IMG/VR virus record: IMGVR_UViG_3300037847_006528
Location: 1-64,000 of that record
DNA: 64,000 nt
DNA from: a virus
Strand: one strand, 5' to 3'
This document shows positions 24,089-33,103 of the stretch, piece by piece. Made by a program: the position numbers and the translations under genes. The notes beneath the pieces are model-generated. The model saw only the letters and a program-made list of their open reading frames with translations, had not been told where the DNA came from and searched no databases. Position 1 is the first letter of the stretch; each line of letters begins with the position of its first letter.

Positions 24089-24315
24089 AAACCTATTTCA
24101 CCTTCTTTTTTCGCCATAGCTAACTCTATTAATTTACTAAGAGCCATCTCTACGCAAGGGTTTTCTGTTTTGGTAGTCATACTAGGACAACCATTTTTGT
24201 CAACATAAAGAAGTAAAAACCCTCTATTACCACCGTTTGCAGAGCCAGTGGAGTCATAAATTTTATCAAGAAGAGATTGAGGTAATCCTTGTTGTTCATC
24301 GTCTTGTAACTTCAT
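24085..24315 (-). CDS. Hypothetical 76-aa protein
   Basis: Contains a strand-rich centre (RGFLLLYVDKNGCPSM) and a C-terminal helix (VEMALSKLIELAMAKKEG). It overlaps both neighbours by 4 bp in the replication operon, so it is translated with the helicase. No family recognised; an adaptor or loader role would only be a guess. Confidence 0.6.
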   Translation of the reverse strand: MKLQDDEQQGLPQSLLDKIYDSTGSANGGNRGFLLLYVDKNGCPSMTTKTENPCVEMALSKLIELAMAKKEGEIGL

Positions 24316-24728
24316 TTCAATAGCTTAATCAAACTTTTTGGGTATTTTTTTGAATCCAAGACATCAGACTCTAGGACTCTAATTAATTTAATTTTATTAA
24401 TTTCGCAGAAATATTCTTTCTTCTCATCTCTATGGAGTTGATGAAGGAATTTTTGGCGAGAATTAGAATGAAAAAACTGATTATATCTGTAGTGCTGATT
24501 ACCGTCCACTTCTACCGCTATTTTTTGTGTAGAGTTATAAAAATCTAAACTCATTCTAGTCCCCGCGACAGGAAACTCTTCAAAAACAACATCAGCAAAC
24601 CAATAATCTTTTAAGTGATTTTTTACGTCTTTTTGTATACCGCTTTTGCAGTCAGATTCCCAATCAATAAGATATTTGCTGACGTTTTTTATCTTCCTCT
24701 CTCGACCATTAGAGCATAAAAATATCAT
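24312..24728 (-). CDS. Vsr/DUF559-like PD-(D/E)XK endonuclease
   Basis: 138 aa. The signature is D-(x)n-VEVDGNQHY (strand with E-x-D/N-G-x-QH), then RDEKKEYFCEINKIKLIRV, the usual D-x-x-K-x-x-x-(C)-x...-g-(i)-x-(l)-IRV ending of very-short-patch-repair-like nucleases. Phages often carry such small nucleases in replication clusters, sometimes as freestanding homing endonucleases. ATGA overlaps at both ends show it is part of the operon rather than an insertion. Confidence 0.75.
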   Translation of the reverse strand: MIFLCSNGRERKIKNVSKYLIDWESDCKSGIQKDVKNHLKDYWFADVVFEEFPVAGTRMSLDFYNSTQKIAVEVDGNQHYRYNQFFHSNSRQKFLHQLHRDEKKEYFCEINKIKLIRVLESDVLDSKKYPKSLIKLLK

Positions 24729-25849
24729 TGCTTAAGAATATTCTGTTTTACAAAGTCAACGAGAAGGGAAGTTATTTTTTCATCTGACTCTAGAAACTCA
24801 TACACTGCTTTAATTCCTTGATACGAATCTTTTGTTTCGATTTTCTGTTCGTTTAAATAAGTTTTTACCTTTTCATCCAGTTTAATCCAAGCTCCAGATT
24901 TCTCTAGGTAGCCCCACATAAGTAGCATGTCAACAACTTCTCTCTCAAGCCAAATAGACCTGCCATTTTTCCTTCCGTGCTTTATTGGATAGGTTACAAT
25001 TTGACCTGTAGCCTCATTCGTTGATTTCAAGATCAGAACCTTGGCGTTATGTCCATAAATCTTGTTATCTGGCGTAATTTGCTCTGTTGGCTTCTCTAAA
25101 ATCTTGTCTCCTTTATTTTGTTTTTTAAATTGGAGAATCCAATCTGGGTAATGCAAAATTGCATTTCCACCACTACTGTCTGTTTGATTGTTTGGGTCTT
25201 GCTTAGCATACATGCTGGTAGTAATGCTTGATCTAACTTGAGAAATCATAATGCACATGTGTCCAAACTTGCTCATGCCCAAACTCACCCTCTTCAAAAA
25301 ATCAGAGGTCATTAAAGCTCCCCCTGCTACCTTTCTAGCATCAGAAGAACCTTTTTCTAAATCTTCTTTTGTAATCAAACCGTCCATGCTGTCGATTACA
25401 ATGCAGAATTTCTCTTTGTCGGGGTTGTTCTTCAGTAGCCCTCTGAGGAAATCAATCATAGTATCCATGATATGACACTCAAGAACTAGACATGTTCCCA
25501 CATCCCAATCTTCCGCTGAATGGACAAACTTAATACCCGCTCTATCTTTAATCTCTTGGCTGAGTCTTCCTTCAGCCATTACAAAAAGCCCTTTAGAATT
25601 TTCTACGGTTTTAAGCATGTTGTGCATAACATGCAGAGCTTCATTTGTTTTACCCCCTTCGTTAGCTCCAATAAACCTATGCAAGCCAGAACCAAAACCA
25701 CCGCCCAAAACGTGATCAAGAATCATAGATCCACTCGACACTAGATATGGTTCTGCCCCCTCTTCTAAATTGTAGTGGTATTCTTTGTTTGATTTGAGGA
25801 ATGCCTCTGTATAGTCCTTTGATCCGCTTTTCTTCTTCATTTTAGTCAT
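24725..25849 (-). CDS. RecA/UvsX-like recombinase
   Basis: 374 aa. Walker A in IGANEGGKTNEALH, Walker B FCIVIDSMDGLI, and the MISQVRSS strand typical of RecA family loop regions, followed by NNQTDSSGGNAILHYPDW in the L2 position. The C-terminal part is divergent from bacterial RecA. It should perform strand exchange in replication-linked recombination. ATG 25849 overlaps the zinc-ribbon gene; an ATG 9 bases later (25840) would avoid the overlap. Confidence 0.87.
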   Translation of the reverse strand: MTKMKKKSGSKDYTEAFLKSNKEYHYNLEEGAEPYLVSSGSMILDHVLGGGFGSGLHRFIGANEGGKTNEALHVMHNMLKTVENSKGLFVMAEGRLSQEIKDRAGIKFVHSAEDWDVGTCLVLECHIMDTMIDFLRGLLKNNPDKEKFCIVIDSMDGLITKEDLEKGSSDARKVAGGALMTSDFLKRVSLGMSKFGHMCIMISQVRSSITTSMYAKQDPNNQTDSSGGNAILHYPDWILQFKKQNKGDKILEKPTEQITPDNKIYGHNAKVLILKSTNEATGQIVTYPIKHGRKNGRSIWLEREVVDMLLMWGYLEKSGAWIKLDEKVKTYLNEQKIETKDSYQGIKAVYEFLESDEKITSLLVDFVKQNILKQ

Positions 25850-26285
25850 TTAAAAAATCTCTTAGTGTTCTAGTCTTTTTCTTCACAGTATCTTCTCCAA
25901 CTTTTATGCCCGTGTCAACAAATTTATCTTTCTCTGGTGGCTTGTAATTAAATTCCTTGTATTTTTTGCTTAAATATTCTTTTCCGTCTTTGGTTAAAAA
26001 ATATTTAATAGTGCCTTTTAATTCAAAAGGTGGTTTAATCTTGCTTAAAAAGTCGAGATCGTTGTCAAACTGTGCGAAAATTTTTGTCACAGTAGACATT
26101 TCAAAAACATAATTTATCGGCCTTGAGCCGCCGAGCATACGTTTTAAAAACTCTTTTCTTTCTTTGAAGAAAGGCTTAGCTTGCTTCTTAGCTTTTGGCA
26201 AAAACTCATGGCCACAATCACAGACTTTTACCCGCGCTCCGAGTAGAGTATTACAGGATGGGCATGACTTTTTACCTCTTGGCAT
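25842..26285 (-). CDS. Zinc-ribbon protein leading the replication operon
   Basis: 147 aa. N-terminal zinc ribbon CPSCN...CDCGHEF (about residues 8-28), a lysine-rich linker, then an alpha/beta region with no recognised match. The ribbon suggests nucleic-acid binding, for example a transcription or replication cofactor. Being first in a roughly 12.6-kb replication operon, with a promoter 6 nt before its ATG, it is probably made early. Confidence 0.65.
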   Translation of the reverse strand: MPRGKKSCPSCNTLLGARVKVCDCGHEFLPKAKKQAKPFFKERKEFLKRMLGGSRPINYVFEMSTVTKIFAQFDNDLDFLSKIKPPFELKGTIKYFLTKDGKEYLSKKYKEFNYKPPEKDKFVDTGIKVGEDTVKKKTRTLRDFLND

Positions 26286-26291
26286 ACAGTC

Positions 26292-26319
26292 AAGATAACT
26301 GCATATATGATAAAGTCAA
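26292..26319 (-). promoter_or_regulatory. Promoter TTGACT-16-TATCTT of the replication operon
   Basis: The -35 TTGACT (26314-26319), 16-nt spacer and -10 TATCTT (26292-26297) end 6 nt before ATG 26285, and no ribosome site is seen. It lies in the 38-nt gap after gmd. Confidence 0.65.
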
Positions 26320-26323
26320 TGCT

Positions 26324-27301
26324 TTAGACTTTTTTTTCCCAATATGAGACCATATCATGAACTAACCCTTTAAAATCAAATTTTGGTTTCCAATTAAGAG
26401 CTTTTCTTGCCCTAGTAGAGTCTCCTTTTAATACAGCGAGTTCCTCTGGTCTCATGAATTTTGGATCTTGGGATACATAATCTTTATAATCTAAATCAAA
26501 ATATCCAAAAGCTTCTTTACAGAAATCTCTAACAGAGTGACTTTCTTTAGATGAAATAACAAATTCATCTGGCTCATGATGTTGCAGCATCAAATACATT
26601 GCTTCAACATAATCTTTAGAATGACCCCAATCTCTATAAGCGTCTAGGTTTCCTAAAACCAACTTATCTTTTTTACCTGCTGCGATCTCTGCGACACCTT
26701 TAGCAATTTTTGCCGTCACGAAGTTCTCTCCCCGTCTAGGAGATTCATGATTAAAAAGAATCCCATTAGATGCAAAAAGGTTGTATGAGTTCCTGTAATT
26801 TCTCACGATACAGTAAGCTGCCAGTTTGGAGCATCCATATGGGCTAACAGGCTTCATGTTTGTGGTTTCCCTCTGGAAGCCGTCTTCGTCTATCTCATTG
26901 CCAAACATTTCTGATGAGCTAGCTTGATAAAATTTAGAATCAGGGCAAGAAAACCTATACGCCTCCAAGAGATTTAAAGTTCCTATCATGTTTGTTTGCA
27001 AGGTAAATTGAGGAACATCGAAGCTAACTCTTACATGACTTTGGGCGGCTAAATTATAAATTTCATCTGGCTTTATTGAGGCCATAAGTCTGTTTAGAGA
27101 TGATGGGTCCAATAAATCTGCATAGTGCGTGTTGACCAATCCCTTGCCTACCAAGTGGTCTATTCTGCTTTCCTGAGTGCTTGCTAAGGAATGTCTACGA
27201 ATAAGACCGTGAACTTCATAATCTTTCTCAAGTAAAAGTTCGGCTAAGTAACTGCCGTCTTGACCCGATATGCCAGTAATAAGAGCTTTTTTCTTTTTCA
27301 T
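26324..27301 (-). CDS. gmd: GDP-mannose 4,6-dehydratase
   Basis: 325 aa from ATG 27301, chosen because Gmd proteins begin M-K-K-x-ALITGI; an in-frame ATG 8 codons earlier overlaps the upstream gene. NADP site GISGQDGSYLAE, RR after the second strand (GLIRRHSLAST), catalytic SSSEMFG and YGCSKLAAY (YxxxK), and LFNHESPRRGENFVT are all Gmd hallmarks. It makes GDP-4-keto-6-deoxy-mannose, the precursor of GDP-fucose, perosamine, colitose and rhamnose. Its partners appear to be the aminotransferase and formyltransferase upstream. Confidence 0.95.
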   Translation of the reverse strand: MKKKKALITGISGQDGSYLAELLLEKDYEVHGLIRRHSLASTQESRIDHLVGKGLVNTHYADLLDPSSLNRLMASIKPDEIYNLAAQSHVRVSFDVPQFTLQTNMIGTLNLLEAYRFSCPDSKFYQASSSEMFGNEIDEDGFQRETTNMKPVSPYGCSKLAAYCIVRNYRNSYNLFASNGILFNHESPRRGENFVTAKIAKGVAEIAAGKKDKLVLGNLDAYRDWGHSKDYVEAMYLMLQHHEPDEFVISSKESHSVRDFCKEAFGYFDLDYKDYVSQDPKFMRPEELAVLKGDSTRARKALNWKPKFDFKGLVHDMVSYWEKKV

Positions 27302-27311
27302 TATCAGTCTA

Positions 27312-27902
27312 TTATAAGAAAACATCTAACTTTGTCAAGTCTGGCCAATCATCTACAACCCATTTTCTTGGTTTATCTTTAATTGCTTGAGGTAGTTTTT
27401 CTAAGCCAAGCTGCGCCGTTTCAGGAGTCATATAATAATGATAGCCGAAACTAGATATGTTTTGATTTCTCCAAGGAATATTGGGTTCTCTCCCATCGTA
27501 AGACATTTTTTTAAGTTCCTTAGCGGCAGTAGCGTCATCAGTTAATATCATACCCCCTCTACCAAGGCTCAAATGCTTTTGGAACTGAAAGCTCAAACAC
27601 ATAAAAGTTTTGGGTATGTAAGTATTCTTACCCCATAGCACGGCGGCATCTATTATGTTTGTTCCGTAAAGATAATAATAATCTTGCCAAGATTCCTCTT
27701 TCCAAGAAAGGGGGATCTTTAGTTTGTTGGCTAAAAAGGGTATAGAAATATAGGTTCTTTTGGGAATGCATAAATTTTTCACGTTTTTATATATCATACA
27801 TAACTCAATACCATGAGTGCATGAATCAACGGCAACTGCGTGAGTAGACCCAAAAAAGTCTGCTACTTGCTTTTCAAAATTTTCTACAGCTTCAAAACTC
27901 AT
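27312..27902 (-). CDS. Shortened DegT/DnrJ-type sugar aminotransferase
   Basis: 196 aa against about 370 for the family. The fold-type-I pattern is recognisable: VAVDSCTHGIEL at the (S)G-T-x-A-L site, NIIDAAVLWG matching the (E)DAA motif that stacks on PLP, and CLSFQFQKHLSLGRGGM with the PLP-binding lysine followed by G-R-GG. The middle segment and much of the C-terminal domain of normal enzymes are missing, so it is a compact form or is degenerating. With Gmd it would make a GDP-4-amino sugar such as perosamine. Activity needs testing. Confidence 0.7.
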   Translation of the reverse strand: MSFEAVENFEKQVADFFGSTHAVAVDSCTHGIELCMIYKNVKNLCIPKRTYISIPFLANKLKIPLSWKEESWQDYYYLYGTNIIDAAVLWGKNTYIPKTFMCLSFQFQKHLSLGRGGMILTDDATAAKELKKMSYDGREPNIPWRNQNISSFGYHYYMTPETAQLGLEKLPQAIKDKPRKWVVDDWPDLTKLDVFL

Positions 27903-27903
27903 T

Positions 27904-28509
27904 TTAATCGTATTTTAAATATATTTTTTCTCCTCTTTTGTTGTAATAGTATGCTAGTTCTTTGCCTTCGAAATCGAATGCTCTTGCATATCTTGTAAGA
28001 TCCTTGGCTTTTTGTATGTCTTTTTCGCGGTAAAGTTTTCGATTTTTGGTCTCTTGGGGTTTCAAAGAGAATTTTCCTTTTAATAGATTATTATACCAAT
28101 CTTGGAACATTTCTAAAATCATTTTTTCGCATTTATTAAAAACAACTTGAGCGGTATCTCCCTCACTAATCGAGAATTCTCTAACCTCTATAATTGGGCC
28201 TGTGTCTATACCTTCATCAATTTTGTGTAGAGATACACCCCCACTTTTCTCTCTGTTAATAATAAACCAGCTAGCCAAACCAACTCCCCTGTATTTAGGA
28301 AGGGGAGCGGGGTGGAAGTTAAAACACTGTTTTTTCTCGACCGTCTCTTTGGAAAGAATTTTATCGTATTTTACGGAAATGATTATATCGCTAGCCTCTA
28401 TATCGTCTGTTAGCGAAAAGCCCTGAGGGGTGTTTTCTTTAGCCCACTTTTTACACAGTTCACCTACAGGTCTAGCAGTGGCTATGCACACTTTTTTATC
28501 AACCGCCAT
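27904..28509 (-). CDS. Sugar N-formyltransferase, methionyl-tRNA formyltransferase fold
   Basis: 201 aa. The formyltransferase triad region is plain: FNFHPAPLPKYRGVG (N and H of the Asn-His-Asp set) and IDEGIDTGPII (Asp). It is shorter than Fmt and lacks its C-terminal tRNA domain, fitting the sugar formyltransferases that act on amino-sugar nucleotides using N10-formyl-tetrahydrofolate. Next to the aminotransferase and gmd, GDP-perosamine or a similar sugar is the expected acceptor (inferred). Confidence 0.8.
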   Translation of the reverse strand: MAVDKKVCIATARPVGELCKKWAKENTPQGFSLTDDIEASDIIISVKYDKILSKETVEKKQCFNFHPAPLPKYRGVGLASWFIINREKSGGVSLHKIDEGIDTGPIIEVREFSISEGDTAQVVFNKCEKMILEMFQDWYNNLLKGKFSLKPQETKNRKLYREKDIQKAKDLTRYARAFDFEGKELAYYYNKRGEKIYLKYD

Positions 28510-29311
28510 GAGAGAGTAGTGTGTGATTATTCAAAAGCCTCATATTATTACTAAATAGTATAGCAGACAGAGAAACGGCGCTATTTCTACCTATTAAATG
28601 TTTACATTTAGAGAGAGTTAAAACTTCTATAAATAATTCAATCCAAGCTTCTTCCGAATCTGCGAATTGTTTAGTTTTAGATATAAAACTATAGTCGTCT
28701 TCTGTGTCATTTTTAAATTTAAAGTTGGGGTAGTGAATAATTTTGTTGCCGTAAATATCTTTTAATTTTTTAATAGACTCATAATTATCACTGCTAACAA
28801 AAATTTTATCATATTTCTTTTCTATTCTATTAATTTTATCCAGATAATGAGAAAAATCGTAAACACCATGTTCTGAGTGCCAGTAATTCATGTCTGTAAG
28901 GCGAATATGAACACCTAGAGTTTTATCTGTTAGTTTTTTGAGAAAAAAATTATTTACTTTTTTAATTATATGTTTTTTAAATGCTACCTTAGAGAGAATT
29001 TTTTTTAAGTTTTTATAAGTTAGAGAATTTTTTGATAAAATTTCTCCGTTATACATTATGCCACCATTTTCTAGTAACGGGGATCTCCTGTGACCTTCTA
29101 AAATAATATCGGGATCTTCCTTTGATTTTGTTTGATCGACAACACAATTAAATGCGCTACCGCCTTGGTATATAGAGTCGAAAACAATGTCGAACTTCCG
29201 TTTCCTTCTCATTATCTCATCTTCATTAAAAAGATCAACAACTCTAAAAACACTTAATAAGAAGTGTCCTAAAGTTCCATTATCGCAATCATTTCTAACA
29301 AGAATTTTCAT
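28499..29311 (-). CDS. Fucosyltransferase-like glycosyltransferase
   Basis: 270 aa. GVHIRLTDM matches the HxRxxD donor motif of alpha-1,6/alpha-1,2/O-fucosyltransferases, with a following strand KIFVSSDN and the late LSKCKHLIGRNSAVSLSAIL, the S/N-x-S-x-(F/V)SxxA donor-site region. The N-terminal domain is divergent. GDP-fucose or another GDP-6-deoxy sugar is a likely donor. Confidence 0.7.
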   Translation of the reverse strand: MKILVRNDCDNGTLGHFLLSVFRVVDLFNEDEIMRRKRKFDIVFDSIYQGGSAFNCVVDQTKSKEDPDIILEGHRRSPLLENGGIMYNGEILSKNSLTYKNLKKILSKVAFKKHIIKKVNNFFLKKLTDKTLGVHIRLTDMNYWHSEHGVYDFSHYLDKINRIEKKYDKIFVSSDNYESIKKLKDIYGNKIIHYPNFKFKNDTEDDYSFISKTKQFADSEEAWIELFIEVLTLSKCKHLIGRNSAVSLSAILFSNNMRLLNNHTLLSHGG

Positions 29312-29847
29312 TTAGTAGACTCTACGTTCAAACTTATCAAGGTTCCTTTGTCTTTATCCATATGAGGTAGATAGGCTTGAGAACAATCGTCAATGTGAGA
29401 ATGATCAGTATCTCTCCAGTTATATTTTTTTATTGAATTGAACCCGACAGACTTAAGTAATGTAGACAAAGAATCAAAATCATACACAGTCTTATGATAG
29501 ATGGTTTCATTTGACATGGGCATCTTGCCATAAAGAGGGCCAAGAAATCTACTTAAAGGATATTCTTCGTTTATATATAATTTACTTATTTGATGAAAAT
29601 CAGGAACCGCTATCCTTAAAATGCCACCGAACTTAAGAACCCTAAACCATTCCTTTAAAACTGAAACGGCTTTTTCTCTGTCGAAATATTCAAACACATG
29701 AGAGGCATAAATAATATCTACAGATCTATCTTTAAATTTTAGTTTAGTAATATCTTCACCGTCAAGATGTTCATAATCGGCTCCATCAATGTGAGTCCAT
29801 TCATTACCAAAATTTTTAGAACCGCAACCTAAGTGTAATTTAATCAT
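29308..29847 (-). CDS. Class I SAM-dependent methyltransferase
   Basis: 179 aa from ATG 29847 (MIKLHLGCGSKNFGNEW), the usual start of this family; an ATG 13 codons earlier overlaps the upstream gene deeply. SAM motif I is LHLGCGSKNF; acidic loops follow at THIDGADYE and (H)VFEYFD; GGILRIAVPD is the post-III strand. It is commonly found in polysaccharide clusters as a sugar or lipid methyltransferase. Substrate unknown. Confidence 0.78.
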   Translation of the reverse strand: MIKLHLGCGSKNFGNEWTHIDGADYEHLDGEDITKLKFKDRSVDIIYASHVFEYFDREKAVSVLKEWFRVLKFGGILRIAVPDFHQISKLYINEEYPLSRFLGPLYGKMPMSNETIYHKTVYDFDSLSTLLKSVGFNSIKKYNWRDTDHSHIDDCSQAYLPHMDKDKGTLISLNVESTK

Positions 29848-30439
29848 TTCTGTTTCTGTGAGAACCGTGTATGTGGTAGAATTCATCGTAATATGAAAAG
29901 GGCTTATTCTTTATTTCCTCATATCGTTCATTCATGCTGATTATTCTTTTTGTTGCGGATTCTTTATCCAGTTTAACATCAGGGGGCAAAAGATTTTTTA
30001 ATTTTGAATACAAATTCTCTACGATTTGTTTTAGTGAGTATTCGGGTGTTTCATTTAATTCTTCAAATTGAATTCGCAGTAAATTTTCTTTCTGGTAATA
30101 TTTAGGATCAATAATTCTAGGCGGTTTTAATGATCGCCTCTCAGAGCAGACAAAATACCACTTCATCCCTCTACACTCTTGGTGTTGTGCTCCAGATAAA
30201 CGCTCTTCCCAATAATCTAAATCAGTATTATGAGTAACAATAATTTGTTTAGTTTCATCATTGCTTTTAGGGCAAGGTTCTGTAGGGCATATAAAGCCAT
30301 GTAGCAAGTTGTGTAAAACAGTGCTCGCCGTGCGTGGCGGCGAAGCTTGTATTATTTTATAAGAGTGATCTAAGATTGGCAACGGTGTCGGACCATTCTC
30401 AACAGCAGGGAAACCAAACTTAAATGTGTGTCTATTCAT
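29840..30439 (-). CDS. Sulfotransferase-like protein
   Basis: 199 aa. IIQASPPRTASTVLHNLL resembles the 5'-phosphosulfate loop of PAPS sulfotransferases (PRTGTT/S-type P-loop followed by a helix), and later strands (QIIVTHN, WYFVCSERR) fit the 3'-phosphate region. It is shorter than most family members. It could sulfate a glycan made by the neighbouring genes. Function is inferred from one motif and position. Confidence 0.5.
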   Translation of the reverse strand: MNRHTFKFGFPAVENGPTPLPILDHSYKIIQASPPRTASTVLHNLLHGFICPTEPCPKSNDETKQIIVTHNTDLDYWEERLSGAQHQECRGMKWYFVCSERRSLKPPRIIDPKYYQKENLLRIQFEELNETPEYSLKQIVENLYSKLKNLLPPDVKLDKESATKRIISMNERYEEIKNKPFSYYDEFYHIHGSHRNRND

Positions 30440-30848
30440 TATTTAAAAAGGTTTTATCTTTTGCTTGCCCCATGTATGGCCCTGTTTTTATTTCGTATAC
30501 TAAAGCGCCATCTTCTAAGGCTTGGTAATTATGCCCCCCTCTGAATGTGATTGTTGCGTCCCCTGCTTCTAGTATGTTTTCTTCTAAAAGATTATCTTCC
30601 TCATCGTAATGGAAGGTTTTAACTTTTCCTCCAATGACAATCCAGCATTCTTGAGTTATATCTGTTTCTCTGACAAGCCTTAAATGTTTGTGTCCCCTGA
30701 ATTTATGATTGTCGGGGATTTTTATAGCCGCAAGCTGCAAAAATTCTTTCTCAGTTGAGATGTCTTCCCTAAAATCTAACGCCTCTAAATCAGATTTTCT
30801 ATAAATTATATGAAGAGTTTGTCCTTCTTTGTTTTTTATTTCTTTCAT
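30432..30848 (-). CDS. Cupin-fold protein (WbuC-like)
   Basis: 138 aa. Metal-site pattern RGHKHLRLVRETDITQE (HxH plus E) and a second cupin motif TFRGGHNYQAL (G-x-H). The fold and position recall WbuC-type cupins of O-antigen clusters, whose reactions are poorly known. Overlaps neighbours by 8 and 4 bp. Confidence 0.72.
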   Translation of the reverse strand: MKEIKNKEGQTLHIIYRKSDLEALDFREDISTEKEFLQLAAIKIPDNHKFRGHKHLRLVRETDITQECWIVIGGKVKTFHYDEEDNLLEENILEAGDATITFRGGHNYQALEDGALVYEIKTGPYMGQAKDKTFLNNE

Positions 30849-31627
30849 AAGCTAATCCATTCTTTCGGGAATATATTCATATCAATACCTTTAATCCAAT
30901 TATCGGGATAAATAACTTTTTTATCTATATTTTTATTTAAAAACGCGCCCCACCAAGAAAAGGTAGAGTTCGCTATTATATTGTCTGAGCACAAAGACAT
31001 GCAACAAAGATCTATAAAAGCATTATACTGGGGAGGAAAACAGAAGAATCTATCTCCATCGAAATTTTCTTTAACCCAATCATAATCGTCAGAAAAAACT
31101 AAAAAACACTTTTCTGGGAAATGTTTTATAGCTTGCTCATAGTATTCCATGCTTTGCACGGGGTGACGGTCTATTTTTAAATAGTCTCCTCTCCTGACAT
31201 GAATTGAAACAGTTTGCCTGACATTTATTTTTAATTTATTTAAAATATCTTTTGCCTCCTTTATGGTTTTTTTGTTGAATTCGATTCCTAGATTATCAGA
31301 TAAGTCAAAATAGTCTTTGTTTTGGAAATAACCATCAAAATTAGTGTTGTCATTTATAGAGAATACTTCATGATCAAACATATTATCTTGATGTTCCCTA
31401 TAAACATACTGGATATATTTAGACAGGAATGTCGCGTCTTTTTTGGGTATCTTAATATCAAAACCCTCTTCTAGTTGCTGAATTCTTTGCCCAGAATGGT
31501 GCATAAATTCTTGAGAGGTTGGATAATACGCTTTATATTTAGTTTTTTGAGCTACTCTTAATAGAAAATAATAATTAAAAAGAGCATTGCCTATAGCTCT
31601 ATTACATATATCTAAACATGTAATCAT
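30845..31627 (-). CDS. GT11 alpha-1,2-fucosyltransferase-like
   Basis: 260 aa. The GT11 motifs HVRRGDY (motif I) and NSTFSWWGAFLN (motif III) are clear, with CFLVFSDDYDWV between them. The N-terminus lacks the usual GGLGNQ stretch and has RAIGNALFNYYFL in its place. It should transfer fucose, or a related GDP-6-deoxy sugar, to galactose or another hexose. Confidence 0.88.
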   Translation of the reverse strand: MITCLDICNRAIGNALFNYYFLLRVAQKTKYKAYYPTSQEFMHHSGQRIQQLEEGFDIKIPKKDATFLSKYIQYVYREHQDNMFDHEVFSINDNTNFDGYFQNKDYFDLSDNLGIEFNKKTIKEAKDILNKLKINVRQTVSIHVRRGDYLKIDRHPVQSMEYYEQAIKHFPEKCFLVFSDDYDWVKENFDGDRFFCFPPQYNAFIDLCCMSLCSDNIIANSTFSWWGAFLNKNIDKKVIYPDNWIKGIDMNIFPKEWISL

Positions 31628-32283
31628 TTGTAAGTATCAAATTGTTTTTCTATGGTATCTTGTCGAGGGCTAACGAATCCATCTATATCTGAATATCCGT
31701 TATATTGACAGGCGCAAAGCTTGTTGGGCATATATGAATTTCCCTCTTTTTGATATTTTCTAAGATGTATATCATGACAAACATTTGCTGATGTCCAGTC
31801 AATCCAAGATGATCTATCATTCCTCTCAGGAAAATCTTTTACATAGCGTAAAGCGAAATCTCTATTGTAAGTTATAGCGTGGGCAGTCCCAGCACACATT
31901 ACCTTTAGTAAAAAACTTTCTTTAGTTTTTTCTAGTGGATTTTCAACCCCTTCCTCTCTGGGAGCACACCCCCAATATAAAAGATCCCAATCATTATTTT
32001 TTAGGCTATTTAGACATTTAGATATTAAAGAAGCTGTATAATCATAAAAAAATATATCATCCTCAAAAATAGTAAATTGATCTTCTCCGCTTGATAATCC
32101 AAGTGTTATAGCGTTCCGATGAGCCGCAGAGCAACCCGCTCGCGTGATTGAGCTATCCCCCGAGCCAAAATCCACACCATCAACCCTTGTCAAAAGAGAC
32201 TCATCATCTATTGAAGAAAATTGAGATTTAAATAACTTCCACCTATCTTTTCTTTTTTCTAAGTTAATAACATAATATTTCAT
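31624..32283 (-). CDS. GT25 family LPS-type glycosyltransferase
   Basis: 219 aa. Starts YYVINLEKRKDRW, the GT25 signature, followed by GCSAAHRNAITLG and the ExD motif in FTIFEDDIFFYD. GT25 enzymes add galactose or glucose to LPS core or lipooligosaccharide. This one is slightly short at the C-terminus. Confidence 0.85.
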   Translation of the reverse strand: MKYYVINLEKRKDRWKLFKSQFSSIDDESLLTRVDGVDFGSGDSSITRAGCSAAHRNAITLGLSSGEDQFTIFEDDIFFYDYTASLISKCLNSLKNNDWDLLYWGCAPREEGVENPLEKTKESFLLKVMCAGTAHAITYNRDFALRYVKDFPERNDRSSWIDWTSANVCHDIHLRKYQKEGNSYMPNKLCACQYNGYSDIDGFVSPRQDTIEKQFDTYK

Positions 32284-33103
32284 TTACTTGACCACACTCT
32301 GGAATTACTATTTCTTCTAAAACTTCACCAGTTTGTTTATTCATTTTAACAACACCTCCATCACACCCTTTGTGACGCTCAGCCGTAGAAGCTTTTGCAG
32401 ATGCGCCAACATACAAAAAATTTTCATCAGTAGCCAACCCTCTTAATAAATAAACCGCCTCAGTCTCAATATGATTTAATGTTTCTAGTTGGGGTGAGGT
32501 ATCTGGATTTTTTACATGATGTTCCTTGTTGACAGAAAAAACACGACCGTTCAGTGAGTCACAAATCCAAAACCTATCCCGAAAATATAAAATGCTATGA
32601 GAGTGATCTCCAAGAAACCTAGATAAGCATAGCATTTCTTGTGTGTGTGGGTTGAATTCATATAAACAAGATTGTGCATCGAAGCTATCTCTATGACAAA
32701 TTATCAATAACCTGTCATTATGTCTTTTAATTGTGTTCATGTGCGATCTTTGGCAACTAGGTATGCCTTCATGAACTTGCAAGACCTCTCCTTGAAAATT
32801 TGTTTGATATATCCTGTTTGTTTTTGTGGATAGGATATAAATAGAATCTTCAAAGATCTCTATTCCATGAACATCTTCACAACCTTTTATATCAAATTTA
32901 TTTTTTAAGTTTAAAGATTCATCAAATGAGCATATTCTTGTATCGTGACTCAAACCTGAGTGACTGCCAATTCTAAAGGCTGCGAAAAGTGTTTTGTTAG
33001 CCTTTTTTGTTTTTGCTAATCCAAAACAAACACCCTCATTTTCGTGTGTATATTCCTTTGAGGTTAAATTATAAATACCTCTTGATGTAGAGCATAAAAT
33101 CAT
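32264..33103 (-). CDS. Beta-propeller-like protein in the glycan island
   Basis: 279 aa of repeated short strands with DVHGIEIFEDSIYILS, HSHSILYFRDRFWICDS and LLRGLATDENFLYVGAS, giving a blade-like periodicity of about 45-50 aa. No signal peptide. It resembles cytoplasmic propeller proteins found in sugar clusters but no family is certain. It may bind or tailor a sugar. It overlaps the GT25 gene by 20 nt. Confidence 0.6.
   Translation of the reverse strand: MILCSTSRGIYNLTSKEYTHENEGVCFGLAKTKKANKTLFAAFRIGSHSGLSHDTRICSFDESLNLKNKFDIKGCEDVHGIEIFEDSIYILSTKTNRIYQTNFQGEVLQVHEGIPSCQRSHMNTIKRHNDRLLIICHRDSFDAQSCLYEFNPHTQEMLCLSRFLGDHSHSILYFRDRFWICDSLNGRVFSVNKEHHVKNPDTSPQLETLNHIETEAVYLLRGLATDENFLYVGASAKASTAERHKGCDGGVVKMNKQTGEVLEEIVIPECGQVNEILCY

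Noticed and set aside
26290-26336. Plus-strand terminator-like hairpin (AAAGTC...GACTTT followed by T-run)
   Set aside because: No plus-strand transcription unit leads into it, and on the minus strand the U-run is on the wrong side. Probably chance in AT-rich DNA within a promoter gap.
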